A program made the position numbers and the translations under genes. The notes under the pieces were generated by a model, which was not told the origin of the DNA, searched no databases, and saw only the letters and a list, made by a program, of their open reading frames with translations. Of a DNA stretch of 64,000 nucleotides, positions 1 to 11,821 are shown piece after piece. This DNA comes from Gamsiella multidivaricata. Taxonomy: Eukaryota > Mortierellomycota > Mortierellomycetes > Mortierellales > Mortierellaceae. The stretch's first letter is position 1; the number at the start of each line of letters is the position of its first letter. The DNA lies in NCBI RefSeq assembly GCF_025024155.1, contig NW_026251768.1:176106-240105 (forward strand). The letters are read 5' to 3'.

Positions 1-20
1 TTTTTTTAAAAAAAAAATAG

Positions 21-692
21 GGCATGCAATACACGCGCGGAGAGTACATCTTGATGGTCGACGCTGATGGCGCGACTCGGTTCTCGGATCTGGAGCAGCT
101 GGAGGTCAAATTGAAGCAGGCTGAGAAGAACGGACTTGGTGTCGCTGTCGGATCTAGAGCTCACTTGGTTCAAACGGATGCTGTTGTCAAGGTGTGTTCC
201 CCCCTTTCCTTCCATTCAGCTTCCTCGCATGTCCCGCCTTGATATCTAATGTGCATTCGACGCTCACCTGCACTTTTTTTTTTTTTTTTTTTTTTTTTTT
301 CCTAGCGCTCGTTTATTCGAAACTTTTTGATGCACTCGTTTCACAAGGTCGTGTATATTCTCGGCATCCGCGGCATCGAGGACACGCAGTGCGGCTTCAA
401 ACTCTTTACACGCAAGGCAGCCCAGGCGATCTTCCCGAACATGCATGTGGAGGGCTGGATTTTTGATATCGAGGTGCTCATGATTGCTCAGCAGCTCCGG
501 ATCCCGATCGTCGAGGTGCCCGTGGCCTGGCAGGAGATTGATGGATCAAAGGTCTCGTTGATGAGAGACTCTATCCAGATGGCACTCGATCTGTTGATCA
601 TTCGGATGAATTACATTTTTGGCATCTGGGCCATTCAACCGCTCAAGTCCGCATCGGTATCATCGGATCAGGATGCCGCAAAAACGAAATAA
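21..692 (+). CDS. ALG5: Dolichyl-phosphate beta-glucosyltransferase, 3' part (partial at window start)
   Basis: Family-2 glycosyltransferase that moves glucose from UDP-glucose to dolichyl phosphate on the ER membrane, supplying Dol-P-Glc for N-glycan assembly. Two exons are visible, 21-191 and 306-692 (185 residues). The first follows an intron end (...aaatag at 20), so the N-terminus lies outside the window. Seen: the GT2 acid motif VDADGAT, then VAVGSRAH, then after the intron [29 protein letters not shown] and the late-domain EGWIFDIE, all in the order expected for Alg5/GT2 enzymes. Joining 191 to 306 keeps frame (56 whole codons after the first visible ATG). The intron carries 27 consecutive T directly before cctag. 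The C-terminus [16 protein letters not shown] is lineage-specific. The family call is strong; the 5' half cannot be judged. Confidence 0.93.
274..300 (+). repeat. T27 homopolymer in ALG5 intron
   Basis: Twenty-seven consecutive T, ending five bases before the 3' splice AG (304-305). It serves as the polypyrimidine tract of this intron. Confidence 0.95.
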
Positions 693-1003
693 TTAATGAA
701 GCAGTGGCTGCAAGGGATGCGGAATGTCACCGCATCCGGTTACCAACTCAGGATCGGATTTTGGACACTAGCCCTCCTTACTCTCTTAATGACCATTCAT
801 GAGCATATTTTTTTTTTCTCTTTCTTGTTCTTGCAAGAACTTGCAAGAACTTGCTGCATTGAATAAAACATCCTAAAAAAAGACTGGCGTGACAAGAGCT
901 GATGATGGATCTCTAAGTTTTATGGCACAGTTTAAAGAAAATGAAAAAAAAGAACATACAAGCACAATGAAAACACCCTTCCGCCTCACTCCTGACTATC
1001 CAT

Positions 1004-3292
1004 TTAAGCACCGATCTTCTTGTTGAGGGTACGCTTAAGGACACGGGCAATGACCTCTGTGTCAGGGAAGGCAAACATCTCCAAGTTCTGAGCGTATGGG
1101 GTAGGGACATCAGCACCGGTAACACGGACAACAGGAGCATCCAGGTAGTCAAAGGCCTCGCTCTCCATGATCTGAGCACAGATCTCGGATCCGACGCCGA
1201 ACTGAGGCCAGCCTCCCTCAACGGTCACCAAGCGGTTGGTCTTCTTGACAGACTTGATGATGGTGTCGATATCGAGAGGACGGATCGAGCGCAGGTTGAT
1301 GACCTCAGCCTTGCAGACGCCCTCCTTCTCCAAAAGCTCAGCAGCCTCCAATGCGAATCCAACCGCGCGCGAGTGCGCAACAATAGTAAGGTCCGAACCC
1401 TCCTTCTCGATCTTGGCCTTACCAATCTCAATCACAAAGTCCTTCGACAGCGCAGCCTCGGACATGGGGAAGTGAACACCGTACATGAGCTCGTTCTCCA
1501 AAACAACAACAGGGTTAGGATCGCGAATAGCAGCCTTCAACAGACCCTTGGCATCCTCAGAGTTCCAGGGAGAGACGACCTTAAGACCGGGGACAGATCC
1601 GTACCAGGCAGCAAAGCACTGCGAGTGCTGGGCAGCGACACCAGCAGCAGCGCCGTTGGGGCCACGGAAGGTGATGGGGCAGGTGACGTTACCGCCAGAC
1701 ATGTAGTGGGTCTTGGCGGCAGAGTTGACGATCTGATCAATGGCCTGCATAGCAAAGTTCCAGGTCATGAACTCGCAGACGGGCTTCAATCCAGCAAAGG
1801 CAGATCCGACAGCGAGACCACAGAATCCAGACTCGGTAATGGGGGTATCGATAACGCGCTTGGGGCCAAACTTGTCCAAAAGACCCTTGGAGACCTACAA
1901 GGAAGCAATGCAAAAAAAAAAAAAAAAAAAAGGACGTTTGTCAGGTTCGTTTCCTGAGCAACATTGCTTTGCATCTTCGTATCTATTCCCTCGCAAGAGC
2001 GTGAGAAATATGAGGAGATATAGGGAGAGGCAAGGCAACAAGGTAGCTGAAACCGGTGCTGAGAGGCCTTGGTGAGCGGAACCCGTAGATGCAGCTGTGC
2101 GGATAATGAAAGTGAAGGGCGGGATAACGAGGATGGGTCCGCGATGCGGACACAGTCCACATCTTTGCCGGTGCTGAGAAAATTATTTTGGGGCAAAACC
2201 TTAAGCGCCCTTGTCGTCCGCCGAAAAAGATCAAACCAAAAAATGCCCGCTTCCAATCACCTCGAGAACTCGACGTCTCTGGAGGACAAATCGGACGGGT
2301 GCAGCACATATCAGCCCTTGTGATTACCTTGTAGGCTCCGTTGTACTGACCGACTTCCTCGCCCATCAGGTAGACCCTCTCGTCTGCAGTCATCTCCTCC
2401 TCCAAGGCAGCATTCAGCGCATCACGGACAGTCATCTGTATCGAAGGAGAGGAACAGAAAACAGTTAGAGACAGATTCTGGCCAGTCTTGGGTTTCATTT
2501 CGCTGGACCATGTTGGTGGCAATGGACTCCAGCACAGTGTGGTCGAGTCGAGTCGAATCGATAGCCCTCTCCTTTGAATTGGGCGATTACTTTTTCTATT
2601 CCAACTGACCGTGGGAGTCCATTTGATTAATGTCGTCGTTGTTGTTGCGCAAAAAGAAGCGATGGATCGAATTCCATATTGGTGGGTAAGTAAAAAAAAA
2701 AATGATCTGAAGAGATAAACAACCCAAAAAAAATAAAAACAAAGAGAGCCATGGTCACTCAAACAAAATGGGCGGTTCCTAGCAACGCGCGCCCGAGATC
2801 AGCAAGCAGATGGTATCCCTGCCATCGACGTAAACCTGCTCGTTCCAGCTGCGCGCCCATCTGATACCAAGAGAACTAGTCCCAGACATTGAGACTACGT
2901 CTGAATGACAATTTTTTCAACGATGTAGCATTTTGTAAAAGATAGCCATGCCGTATCCTTGACGTCAAACCTTGGCCGAATAATTAATTATTATTTTTTG
3001 TTCTCCCTGGTTGGTGAGTCCTGTCCTTGGTCCGTGAATAGACAATTTTTTTTGTTGTTGCGGGGGGAGGGGGGCCCTCTGAGGACAAGGACGCGACCCC
3101 AGATGGTGTGCCGGGCATAGTGGACTTGTATGGAAGAAATGGTTTGTTTGTTGTTACCTCGATGCCACCCTTGGAGTTGTAGGCGCGCTTAGCGAGGAGG
3201 GCAGTAGCAGCGACGGGGTTAGTGGAACGCAAAAGGGCATGGCGGACGGAGGGGATGGAGACCACGGCGGCCTTCTTCAGCATAGAGGACAT
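1004..3292 (-). CDS. PDB1: Pyruvate dehydrogenase E1 component subunit beta, mitochondrial
   Basis: Beta subunit of the thiamine-diphosphate-dependent E1 of the pyruvate dehydrogenase complex, in the mitochondrial matrix. Three exons on the minus strand: 3292-3158 (45 codons), 2435-2328 (36 codons) and 1894-1004 (297 codons with stop), giving 377 residues, close to yeast Pdb1. All junctions are phase 0 with GT/AG borders. Exon 1 is a basic, Ala/Ser/Arg-rich presequence without acidic residues in its first 35 positions ([11 protein letters not shown]...), as for matrix import. Exon 2 begins at [15 protein letters not shown] and carries [15 protein letters not shown]. Exon 3 has the family blocks [50 protein letters not shown] and [14 protein letters not shown]. 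The ATG at 3292 was chosen because it gives the presequence. Intron 1 (2436-3157) is long at 722 nt. A CT-rich leader (sense strand) lies upstream. Confidence 0.95.
1912..1931 (-). repeat. T20 (sense) homopolymer in PDB1 intron 2
   Basis: A20 on the plus strand reads as T20 in the PDB1 transcript. It ends 15 nt before the 3' splice AG (1896-1895), in the polypyrimidine position. Confidence 0.95.
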
Positions 3293-4612
3293 GGCGGTGA
3301 AGTATGAGTGGGGGGTGAGTAGAGGGTGGGTGGGAGTGCGTGGATGGAGAAGGAAGGAAGGAGGGGAAAGAAGGAAGGAGGGAAGGAAAGAAAAAGATGG
3401 AGAGTGGGCGAGGGAAGAAAAGAAAGAGAGATAGACTATCGCCTCTTTTCATGACGCTGAGATGTAATGTTGATAAGTTATCCTGCCTCGCTCCCAGTCC
3501 CATCGCAGCGGAGTATGCTGCTATCACTTTCCACTCTCCACAACCGCAATACGTCCACACACACGCACATCCAAACCCTAACCTTCAATTGCTTCCCCAT
3601 CACCACTACCACCACTACCACCACCACCGCCACCGCCCGTGCTGTCCCTTCCCCTTCCCTTAACTTGCCCATGCCCTATCCATTGCCCCGTCTATTTTCC
3701 CTTCCCTCAAACCTCTTACCGGCCACCCATACACCGCGCTGTTATCATTCTCCACACCGACCCTTATCCGCGTAGAATGAACACCCACTGCTCCGCACAC
3801 TTCACACATTCGCACAGACATACAGTGGAAGCAACCCAGATTTCCGATTGTGTTCACAGTTGTACCAAGTTCCAGCGCGCTCCGCACATAGCCCCGGAAA
3901 CGAGTGTTTCCGAAGACAAATGAGCGACCCTTCCCCTTCCTCTTCCTCATCCTCTCATTCCCATCCATCGGGTGTAGTAGGAAGCCATGTGGAGAACCTG
4001 AGCTCGCGATCTGAAATCGGGTTGCACGAAAACATGCCCCTAAACCTTCTTCTATTACTAACTGTTCCCTTGCGGCGAAGCAATTGAAGGGAAGGGAGGA
4101 AGGTTTTTCTTCCTTTCTAATTGAGCATTCATAAGTCCGCGTTCACTGCACAACACGCTGTTCAGAGTTGATTTTCAGCTCGCGGTGAGAGTGTGAGAAA
4201 ATTGCCCGCCATTTTTTTTTTTTTTTACATTTTTACAGGCGCCTTTGTCACACAACGCGCAACGCATCCAAGAAACACTTCTCTCCCCGCGTCTATAATC
4301 TTTGCAATAATAGTCGACACGCGCAAAGTGCGCGACTGACTGCTACTGCGCGCCAGAGTACCCTCTCACAGAGACATGTCAGTCCAGCAAAGCAGGCCTC
4401 GCCTATTGCTAGAGCCATAACGACCTTGCTCATGAATTGTACAGGACACATTTTGTTTTCTATGGCCAAAATGGCTGTTTACTTTATTTTATTTTTAGCA
4501 ATGAAGATAAGAAGTATAAGTGTACAATAAACGATGGGTGGTAACAAAGGAAAAAGAAGCAATATGACAAAGAGTTGAAAAGTGCAATGCAAATGCGCTG
4601 TCCTCCAGGTCC
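3293..4612. other. Intergenic: PDB1 upstream region, low complexity, no gene seen
   Basis: This 1.3 kb lies between the PDB1 start and the NSA2 stop, both on the minus strand. 3330-3432 is almost pure A/G on plus (a CT-rich leader in the PDB1 sense). 3600-3638 is a CCACTACC/CCACCG microsatellite. A T-run lies near 4211-4226. Open frames here are short, unspliceable and made of repeat residues. No RNA gene was recognised. Confidence 0.6.
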
Positions 4613-6155
4613 TTAAACCAAAAGAAGGGCGTTCACGCAGCCGTCCAGCTCTGGGTTGTTGGTGATCTGGGCGTATTTACCCCACACAACCTTGCCTCCT
4701 GTCGTAACCAATCCCAATTCAGACACATTGACCTCGATGACCGTACCCTTGGTCAAGACACCAAGCTGTGTGTACAATGGGCTCTGAGGGTTCTTCTTGA
4801 CTCCAATGATCGGCAGGCAGAACGTCGCCTTGAGCTCAGGGTGGGTGACATGGGCCTTCTTGTAACGCAAAGCCGAGGGACGAATGAAACGCTCGTACTT
4901 TGGAGGCTTACGGGTGAAGCCATCTCCAACGAACGTCGCCTTCGTAACCATGCGCTTCCATGACTTGCCCTTGGTCTTTCCTGAGCGGAGCACCTTGAAC
5001 ATCTCATCCTCAGCAATACCGCGCACCTTTGGCAAGGGCACGTTCCATTTGCCTGCCTTCTCCTTACGCTTCTGCTTGATCATGTTGCTCAACACCTTGG
5101 CGCGTTGCTGACCCTCACGATCCAGCAGATAACCAGGAACAGCACCTTCGGGAACAGCCTCCGTATCCTTCTGTTTGGCGTTCTTTTCTTCATGCTGCTT
5201 GATACTGTTGAGTCGTCAAATTGAATTTGAATGCGCCGATAAGAGAGGAAAAAGAAAAAAAGAAAATCAAGTCAGCAAGCTGCTCTAATGCACAATTTCG
5301 AGCATTCCTTCTATGATCCAGCTATTGGAAGTCCTGCTTAGTGGTCCTTGTATTCTGTATCTCCTGATTTAACTGATCACGATCCATTTTTTTTTTGTCG
5401 CCTGAGCTCACTCATGCTCTATGTATCGGTCTGTATATGCCAAACTGCTGTCTTTCCGTTGATTCTGGACAACCTGTGATGTCTGTAAGGCGCTGGCATA
5501 CATGGGTTGATATCCTGGTTGTCAATCGATTCCAGCTTCCTGTAGTCGTCCTTGGTAAATACAACTGAACCCTTGCAGCGGCACGCTGAAGGACAACGAA
5601 TTTTACGTACGTCTTCTTCATCTGGATCTTCTCCGAGTGTCTCTTCTTGTTGTACATCTTGGCTCTCAGACCGGTGACCTTTTGCGCAAACTGAGAGCTC
5701 TTGTGGGCCTCACGGGCCTCTCTCTTACGTCTATACAATTGCACAAGGGTAGCAGCAAGATAAGTGTGGTGAGTAATGGCGTTTAGAAGAGACAACGAAA
5801 GGCAAAGCATAAGCAATGCGTTCCTGCTGCTTTCATCCTGACATAAAGCAAAATTGCGGTCCTTACTTGCGCTCAGCATAGTCGAGCCTGCGACCATTCT
5901 TCTTAATGGACTCTTCGATATATTCGTTCTGAGGCTGTTATACGGAAATGGACAGGGGAATCGATAAGAGAAGCATGTTAGCGAGGTGGATGAAGGCTGA
6001 AGAAAGGCTGCCCAAAGATAAAGCCAGCTGCTCCATGCTGCTGTTGAGTGATTCAAATATGCAGCGATGTAGAGACGAGTCAAGCAGTCAAGCCGGATGC
6101 GCTGTTTGTAATGTAATTGCTGTTGTGCACTGATGAAAGGGATATAGTTTACCAT
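4613..6155 (-). CDS. NSA2: Ribosome biogenesis protein Nsa2 (60S assembly factor)
   Basis: Nucleolar assembly factor needed for 27S pre-rRNA processing in the large subunit; eS8-like fold in its C-terminal half. Four coding exons: 6155-6153 (the ATG alone), 5934-5867 (68 nt), 5730-5611 (120 nt) and 5204-4613 (592 nt), total 783 nt, 260 residues. Yeast Nsa2 has 261. Junction phases 0, 2 and 2 all close correctly. The product begins [20 protein letters not shown] and continues [91 protein letters not shown] and ends CVNALLLV, the family order from end to end. The start codon stands alone before a donor (ATG|gtaaac); the next exon opens with PQN, the usual second to fourth residues, which supports this odd start. 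A T21 tract (sense) lies about 75 nt upstream of the ATG. Confidence 0.95.
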
Positions 6156-6475
6156 GGCGAGGTGCGGTCTGGAGCGAGGAAGTGAAAGGAAGGATTGTAG
6201 TAATGCAGGTCCAGTTTACTTCCACATAAAAAAAAAAAAAAAAAAAAAGCGGAGACGTGGCTTTGTGCCCTATTCAAAACACAGACCAGTTGAGAATTAA
6301 CTGTGATGGGAAATACCTCTGTTGTAATGTGGAATTAGTAGTCTGCGTGACTGTTCGCTCACTTCACTTACTTCCATTCAAGACCCCAAAAACGAATAAA
6401 TAGTCCTTGCACCTTAGGGAACTTCGTTTCCTTTCTCTTGTTCTTCATCCCATTACTCCTAAAATTCTATCCATC

Positions 6476-9092
6476 ATGTCCGTTCCTACTGCAACCTTGG
6501 CCACCTTCAAGATCCCCTCTGTCACCAATGAGCCCATGGTACGACTCGACTTATCTATTCTTTCATAAGTGCATCGTCTAAGCAGAGATCTGTCTAGTGC
6601 ACATGCCCTGCGCTCTCTCTCACTCTAACCAAACAACCGATTCCCCCCTTCTTGAATCCATTACTTAGAAATCCTATGCTCCTGGCTCTGCCGAGCGTGC
6701 TGCTCTCGAGGTTGCCTTGAAGGAGCTCCGTGCTCAGCTTCCCCTCGACATTCCCTGCATTGTCAACGGACAGGAGGTATGAAAAAGCTGCTCCAACTAC
6801 CCGTTTATCTTCCACCTATCTCATTCAGCAGTCTATTCTAAATGGGCCATGACTGACGACGACATTCTCTTTTCGAATGAATTAGGTCCGCACTGGCATC
6901 ATGGAGAAGCAGGTCATGCCCCACGAGCACAAGACCGTCGTCTGCAACTACCACAATGCCGACGAGGCCCTCGTTGCCAAGGCCATTGACGGCGCTTTGG
7001 CTGCCAAGGAGGACTGGGAGAACACCCCTTTCAGCGACCGTGCTGCCATCTTCTTGAAGGCGGCTGACCTCGCCTCCACCAAGTACAGGTACAGTGAACT
7101 TTTCTGGCAGCACCCTGATTACACCGTCTACGAATTTATTTATTTTTACGTTCAAGACGTACACTGGACGGATTGGCCCCTGTCCCCTTTTTTTCGTTTT
7201 ATCCATGGCGCTCCACTTCCACCTCAGAACTCTATTGCTCTTTTGTTGAGGAATGGTGACTCCTCATGGAAGTTAGTGTGCTTGTGGGTCACTTAATATT
7301 TGTGTGATCTGATCGTTTGAATGAGCCCATGGGGTGTGGGAAAAAAGAGGATGTTGTTCCCGCGCAGACAAAAGAGGAAACGATTCATTTTTACCAAAGG
7401 ATCCAGGGCAGAAATCAGCATTTTCGGGTCCTTTGGGCATTTTTGCGCTGCAAAAGATTCTCTTGGTGCTGTGCGTGTATCCACTTATGAATGACTTGTT
7501 ATGGACATTTCTTTTTTTTTTTTTTGGATCCCCGTTTTGGCTAGCTGGTTACCCGGTCGGTACCTTCCTGTCTTAGCCTCATCTTTTGCCTTGGTATTCA
7601 TTCTCAGTCCTGCCTATCTCGATGTGGATTTTGGCCGTTTATGCCAATGACGCCACTTTGCCCCTACTTGAAATCCCGACGTTTTCTATGACCCATACCT
7701 CAGTCAAACACCACATTTTGCTTGCTAAAAACGTACTTGATCTACTGAATCATTGTTTTCAACTCCAGCATCCAATGTACTAACTAGCACTCGTAAATTG
7801 CTTATGATGCATCTAGACACAAGATCATGGCTGCCACCATGCTTGGTCAGGGAAAGAACGCCTGGCAGGCTGAAATCGATTCTGCTGCAGAGATGATCGA
7901 CTTCTGGCGCTTCGGTGTCAAGTTCGCTGAGGAGCTCTATGCAGTCCAGCCTCCTCAGAACTCTGCCGGTACCTGGAACCGCACTGAGTACCGTCCCTTG
8001 GAGGGATTTGTCTTTGCTGTCTCGCCCTTCAACTTCACCGCCATCGGTGCTAACTTGGCTGGTGCTCCTGTCTTGATGGGCAACGTCTGCGTCTGGAAGC
8101 CCGCCCCTGCGGCTACCTATGCCTCGTATGTTGTCTACCAGATCATGAAGGAGGCTGGTCTCCCCGACGGTGTCATCCAGTTCATCCCCGGTCCCGCCCC
8201 CGAGGTCGTCGGCCAAGTCTTGAAGCACCCCGAGTTTGCTGCCCTCCACTTTACTGGCTCGACCCACGTCTTCCGCAAGCTCTGGAAGGACATTGGTAAC
8301 AACATCGAGAACTACAAGTCCTACCCCCGCATTGTCGGAGAGACCGGTGGCAAGAACTTCCATATGGTCCACAAGACCGCCAATGTCACGTCCGTTGTCA
8401 ACAACACCATCCGCTCCGCATTCGAGTACCAGGGCCAGAAGTGCTCTGCCTGCTCCCGTGCTTATTTCCCTGACAACCTGTGGCCCGAGATCAAGAAGAA
8501 CATTGTTGAAATCCACAGCCGCATCAAGGTCGGTAGCGTTGAGAAGGCTGACAACTTTATGGGACCTGTCATCAACCAGGTCTCGTTCGACAAGATCAAG
8601 GGCTTTATTGAGTGGGCCAAGGCTGATGCCGAGTCTGAGATTATTGCTGGAGGCACGTATGACGACTCTGTCGGTTACTTTGTCCAGCCCACCATCATTG
8701 TCACGACCAACCCCAAGTCGCGCACCATGACCGAGGAGATCTTCGGACCCGTTGTCACAATTTACGTCTACAAGGCCGATGAATATGAGAGCACCTTGGA
8801 CTTGGTCGCCAACTCGTCTGCTTACGCCTTGACTGGTGCGTTGTTCTCCCAGGATCGCTATGCCACCATCTTGGGTGCCAACAAGCTCCGCAACGCTGCC
8901 GGCAACTTTTATATCAACGACAAGTGCACCGGCGCCGTTGTTGGCCAGCAGCCCTTCGGTGGCGGACGTGCCTCGGGCACCAACGACAAGGCCGGCTCTG
9001 CCTCCATCCTGTCCCGCTTTGTCTCTCCTCGTTCGATCAAGGAGTCCTTTGTCGACTTGGAGGACTTTGTCTACCCTTCCAACTTGGTCTAA
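6476..9092 (+). CDS. PUT2: Delta-1-pyrroline-5-carboxylate dehydrogenase (ALDH4 family, proline catabolism)
   Basis: Oxidises glutamate-gamma-semialdehyde/P5C to glutamate with NAD+, the second step of proline use. Exons 6476-6538, 6669-6776, 6886-7088 and 7817-9092 give 549 residues. Splice phases 0, 0 and 2 agree (AG|A restores Arg in TKYR-HKIMAATM). Seen: SPFNFTAIGANL, NAD-fold GSTHVFRKLWKDIG, catalytic glutamate region RIVGETGGKN, the nucleophile in QGQKCSACSRAY, TEEIFGPVVTIY and QPFGGGRASGTNDK near the end. Intron 3 is 728 nt, holds only spurious frames and carries a T14 run at 7512-7525. The predicted N-terminus (MSVPTATLATFKIPSVTNEP) already matches the start of the folded enzyme, so a classical mitochondrial presequence is missing or lies on an unseen upstream exon. 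The long antisense frame over exon 4 is a shadow. Confidence 0.95.
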
Positions 9093-10303
9093 GATATTTT
9101 TTTCATCCACCTATCACCATTTTTTTGCATATAAACTTACACCCCCAACACGCATCCTTTAACTATCACCGCTCTGAAAAATATTAGCCGTGTGTCCCGC
9201 GGTAATAAATTAAAGCCAAGCGTTTGAATGCCTTGAAAAACACGGGATGTTGACAGATCGCATGGCCTGATATTCATCGCCTTGACACCTGGATATCTTA
9301 CAGTCTCGCTCTGCAAAGAAGGGATACGCTTCTAAAGGCAGAAATGGAAGGGCGCTGAGTAGGTGCCTAGATATTACAATGAATCGAATGTGTTTCTCTT
9401 TATCCGTTTGTGCCCATCGTCTTTAGCTACTTTTACTATCTCACAAGATACGACACAATGAGGCAGAGAGTATAACACGGTACCCACTCCGCTGATAACA
9501 CAAGGCATGACTCACGGCGTGTATCTTACATCAATGTAAGGGACCTTTACTGTTGCTGTTCCTTAGATACATAGACGTATAAACAAAGTGATAGGCAATA
9601 GGTGTTGATAGAGTCTTTTTTATGCGTGGAAAATATCATGGATGAAGCCTGCGGTAAAAGACATGTGTATGATGCTCTGTTTTTGCCAAGGTACATTATC
9701 CGCGACCGTGTTACTGTTGTGCATGATTTACAAGGCGTGATCAAGAGAGCCGTGGAGAGACGATATTGTGGCAGCACGTAGAGGAAAGGCAAGCGCAGAT
9801 GGTATGATGATAAGCGAGATCTATGACGATTTTCAACAGAGAAAAGCATACTCTCATAGTCCTTACTGACATGCAGCTTAGTTACCCCGGACTATTTGCT
9901 TCCGCAGTAGTTTCTGTTGCCACGCGAGGCGTCTGGTTAAAATTGGTGGCAATCCATAGCCCTTAAGCAAGATTTGCCGCCAATTGTCGTAAACAGACGC
10001 GGCGCCCATTGGCGGGACTTGCAGAAAAAAAAAAAAAAAAAAGAGTTGAGGGCGGTGCTTACTCGTCATATATACATAGCATACCCTTTGTTCACCCTGC
10101 CAATCGCTCCTTCCATTGTTGCCATTGACACCCTCTCGCGTTTGCTTCTCCATTCTGTTTACACGAACCGAAGGTGCTTCTCAGCGACGTTTGCCCGTTT
10201 TTCGCTCGATTAAGAACAAAGTACATGTGACCTTTCATTGAATCTAACAGGCTTTTTTCGTTTTTTTGTTAAACTTGACATAACCGAGTCCAGCCTGTCC
10301 CCA
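9093..10303. other. Intergenic, no gene recognised
   Basis: About 1.2 kb without a supportable gene on either strand. There is no tRNA-like A/B box pair. An A-run sits at about 10025-10042 and a TATATA stretch at about 10067-10072. The latter lies 235 bp upstream of the next ORF and could serve its promoter. Confidence 0.55.
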
Positions 10304-11536
10304 ATGCCAGCTCCAGCTACACTTTCAGCGAGCAAATGTACAGCCTCGAGCTCTAGAATGCTCGTTTATATTGGCTGCAGGGGTCCTCAAGGGGTCTTGT
10401 CGATTACCGGCAAACGAACACCCTGCTCCTCCTCCGCCTGGCAACGACAGCAACAGCAACAGCGACGTCTCGGACACTCTTGGATTTCAGGACACCCTCG
10501 CAGCATCCTCTACAAACCGTCCACTGCTAATAACAAGGCTAGCAGTGCTGGCTATACCGGTGGAATGAGCGGTTGCAATTCAGGAATCAGCGGATCTCCC
10601 TCGAACGGTGCTAGTAACAGCAGCAGCGGGAACTTCTCTACGTTCCTAGACTTTGCGGGCAATGGTCGGTACCAGGCGTACAATCTCGCGCGATTCTCGA
10701 CCTTTTCGGCGGTATCCTCGTCTTCATCCTCATCATCTTCATCACCGACTTCGTCGGCCCCGTCAAACCAAGATTCGGGTGTCGCTGGCTCCTCCACGAG
10801 TTCCCATACGGATAGAGCCCATTCAAACTCCGCACCAGCAGATGCACAGTCACCATCATCATCATCACCGTCATCGTCAACTTTATCCACACCACCATCG
10901 CCTGTGCCGTCTTCTGGAGCAGGACTCTCGACGTCAACAACAGCGCTCTCTTCCAAAAACTCTCATAATGACAAGGAAGACAAGGAAAACAAGGAAGATA
11001 AAGAGGATGATTGGGCTGTCAACGAGAGCTATTCTGGACACGGCGGACACAGCTTTACATCATCCACCACCGAACCGTCGGACGCGTCTTCGTCCTCATC
11101 GGTAATAGTCCCCTCGAGCTCAAGGATATCTGGTAGATTCTCTCATAATAACGATAGTGATGCAAGCTATGAGCAGTCCCGGACCGCACTAGCGCCTTCG
11201 CTGTTGTCGCCCAAAAGTCCAGAGGCCATTGAAGCCTCATGGCGTCGTACATCCGAGACATTACCTTCTGTAACAAGTCCGCCTCTGAACTCCATCTTGT
11301 CACCGGGTTCTGCAAATAAGGCTGGCGGTCTAGATCTGAGCTCGAGCACTTTGGTCCAGCAGATGCTCTTTAAGGAGCGGGCACCGCACGCCGATAACCC
11401 TGAGAGCGAGAATAATGACGAGAAGCAATCAGACGAAGGTAATTCAACAGTCTCCAACTCGCAGGGACTAAATGGCAACTATGAGGACTGGGATGACCTG
11501 GACCATTTGCTGGATCGGGAGCATAGCCATGGATGA
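10304..11536 (+). CDS. Ser-rich low-complexity protein of unknown function
   Basis: Not recognised. A single open frame of 410 codons from the first ATG (10304); the frame runs a little further upstream without another ATG. The product starts MPAPATLSASKCTASSSRML, has a short poly-Q (QRQQQQQRR), then long Ser/Thr/Pro-rich stretches including Ser tracts near residues 145-160, a charged DKEDKENKEDKEDD block near residue 225, and ends with the acidic NYEDWDDLDHLLDRE. No transmembrane segment or known domain is seen, so it is probably largely disordered. Its length without stops, biased composition and an AATAAA-like signal at about 11648 argue that it is real. An upstream exon or a short intron cannot be excluded. 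Confidence 0.6.
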   Translation: MPAPATLSASKCTASSSRMLVYIGCRGPQGVLSITGKRTPCSSSAWQRQQQQQRRLGHSWISGHPRSILYKPSTANNKASSAGYTGGMSGCNSGISGSPSNGASNSSSGNFSTFLDFAGNGRYQAYNLARFSTFSAVSSSSSSSSSSPTSSAPSNQDSGVAGSSTSSHTDRAHSNSAPADAQSPSSSSPSSSTLSTPPSPVPSSGAGLSTSTTALSSKNSHNDKEDKENKEDKEDDWAVNESYSGHGGHSFTSSTTEPSDASSSSSVIVPSSSRISGRFSHNNDSDASYEQSRTALAPSLLSPKSPEAIEASWRRTSETLPSVTSPPLNSILSPGSANKAGGLDLSSSTLVQQMLFKERAPHADNPESENNDEKQSDEGNSTVSNSQGLNGNYEDWDDLDHLLDREHSHG

Positions 11537-11821
11537 GGACGCAGCACGTCAGATACAGCATAACGGATTTAGTGCAGCAAATATACTCTGCTTTACAGTC
11601 GTATCCCACACCTTTTTTTTCTTTGCTGAGTCTTATTGTACGAACACTACAATAAAGCTGCGAAATCATCACAGCGCGGGCATCAACTCAACGATTATTT
11701 AACGACTCTCCTAATTCTGCTTGCCGCATATTTTGGCACTTCTGCGTATGCGTTAGAAAATGGCTTGGCCCGCGTAGATCAGTCCGTACCTGTAGCACCA
11801 GCAAGTCCTTCTTTGACCTCC

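Noticed and set aside
1373..1957. 194-codon plus-strand frame
   Set aside because: Antisense to PDB1 exon 3 and running into its intronic A-run; no family features.
5412..6155. 247-codon minus-strand frame starting at the NSA2 ATG
   Set aside because: It reads straight through NSA2 introns 1-3. Only the short stretch [20 protein letters not shown] belongs to a protein, and that is NSA2 exon 3.
7725..9110. 461-codon open frame on the minus strand
   Set aside because: Exactly antisense to the conserved P5C dehydrogenase exon. Its Val/Asp/Gly-rich product is the usual mirror of GC-biased codon use, and it has no domain or promoter.
9093..10303. Possible tRNA, 5S or other RNA gene in the gap
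   Set aside because: No GGTTCGAATCC-type B box with an A box at the right spacing was found on either strand. The same search by eye over the other gaps was also negative.
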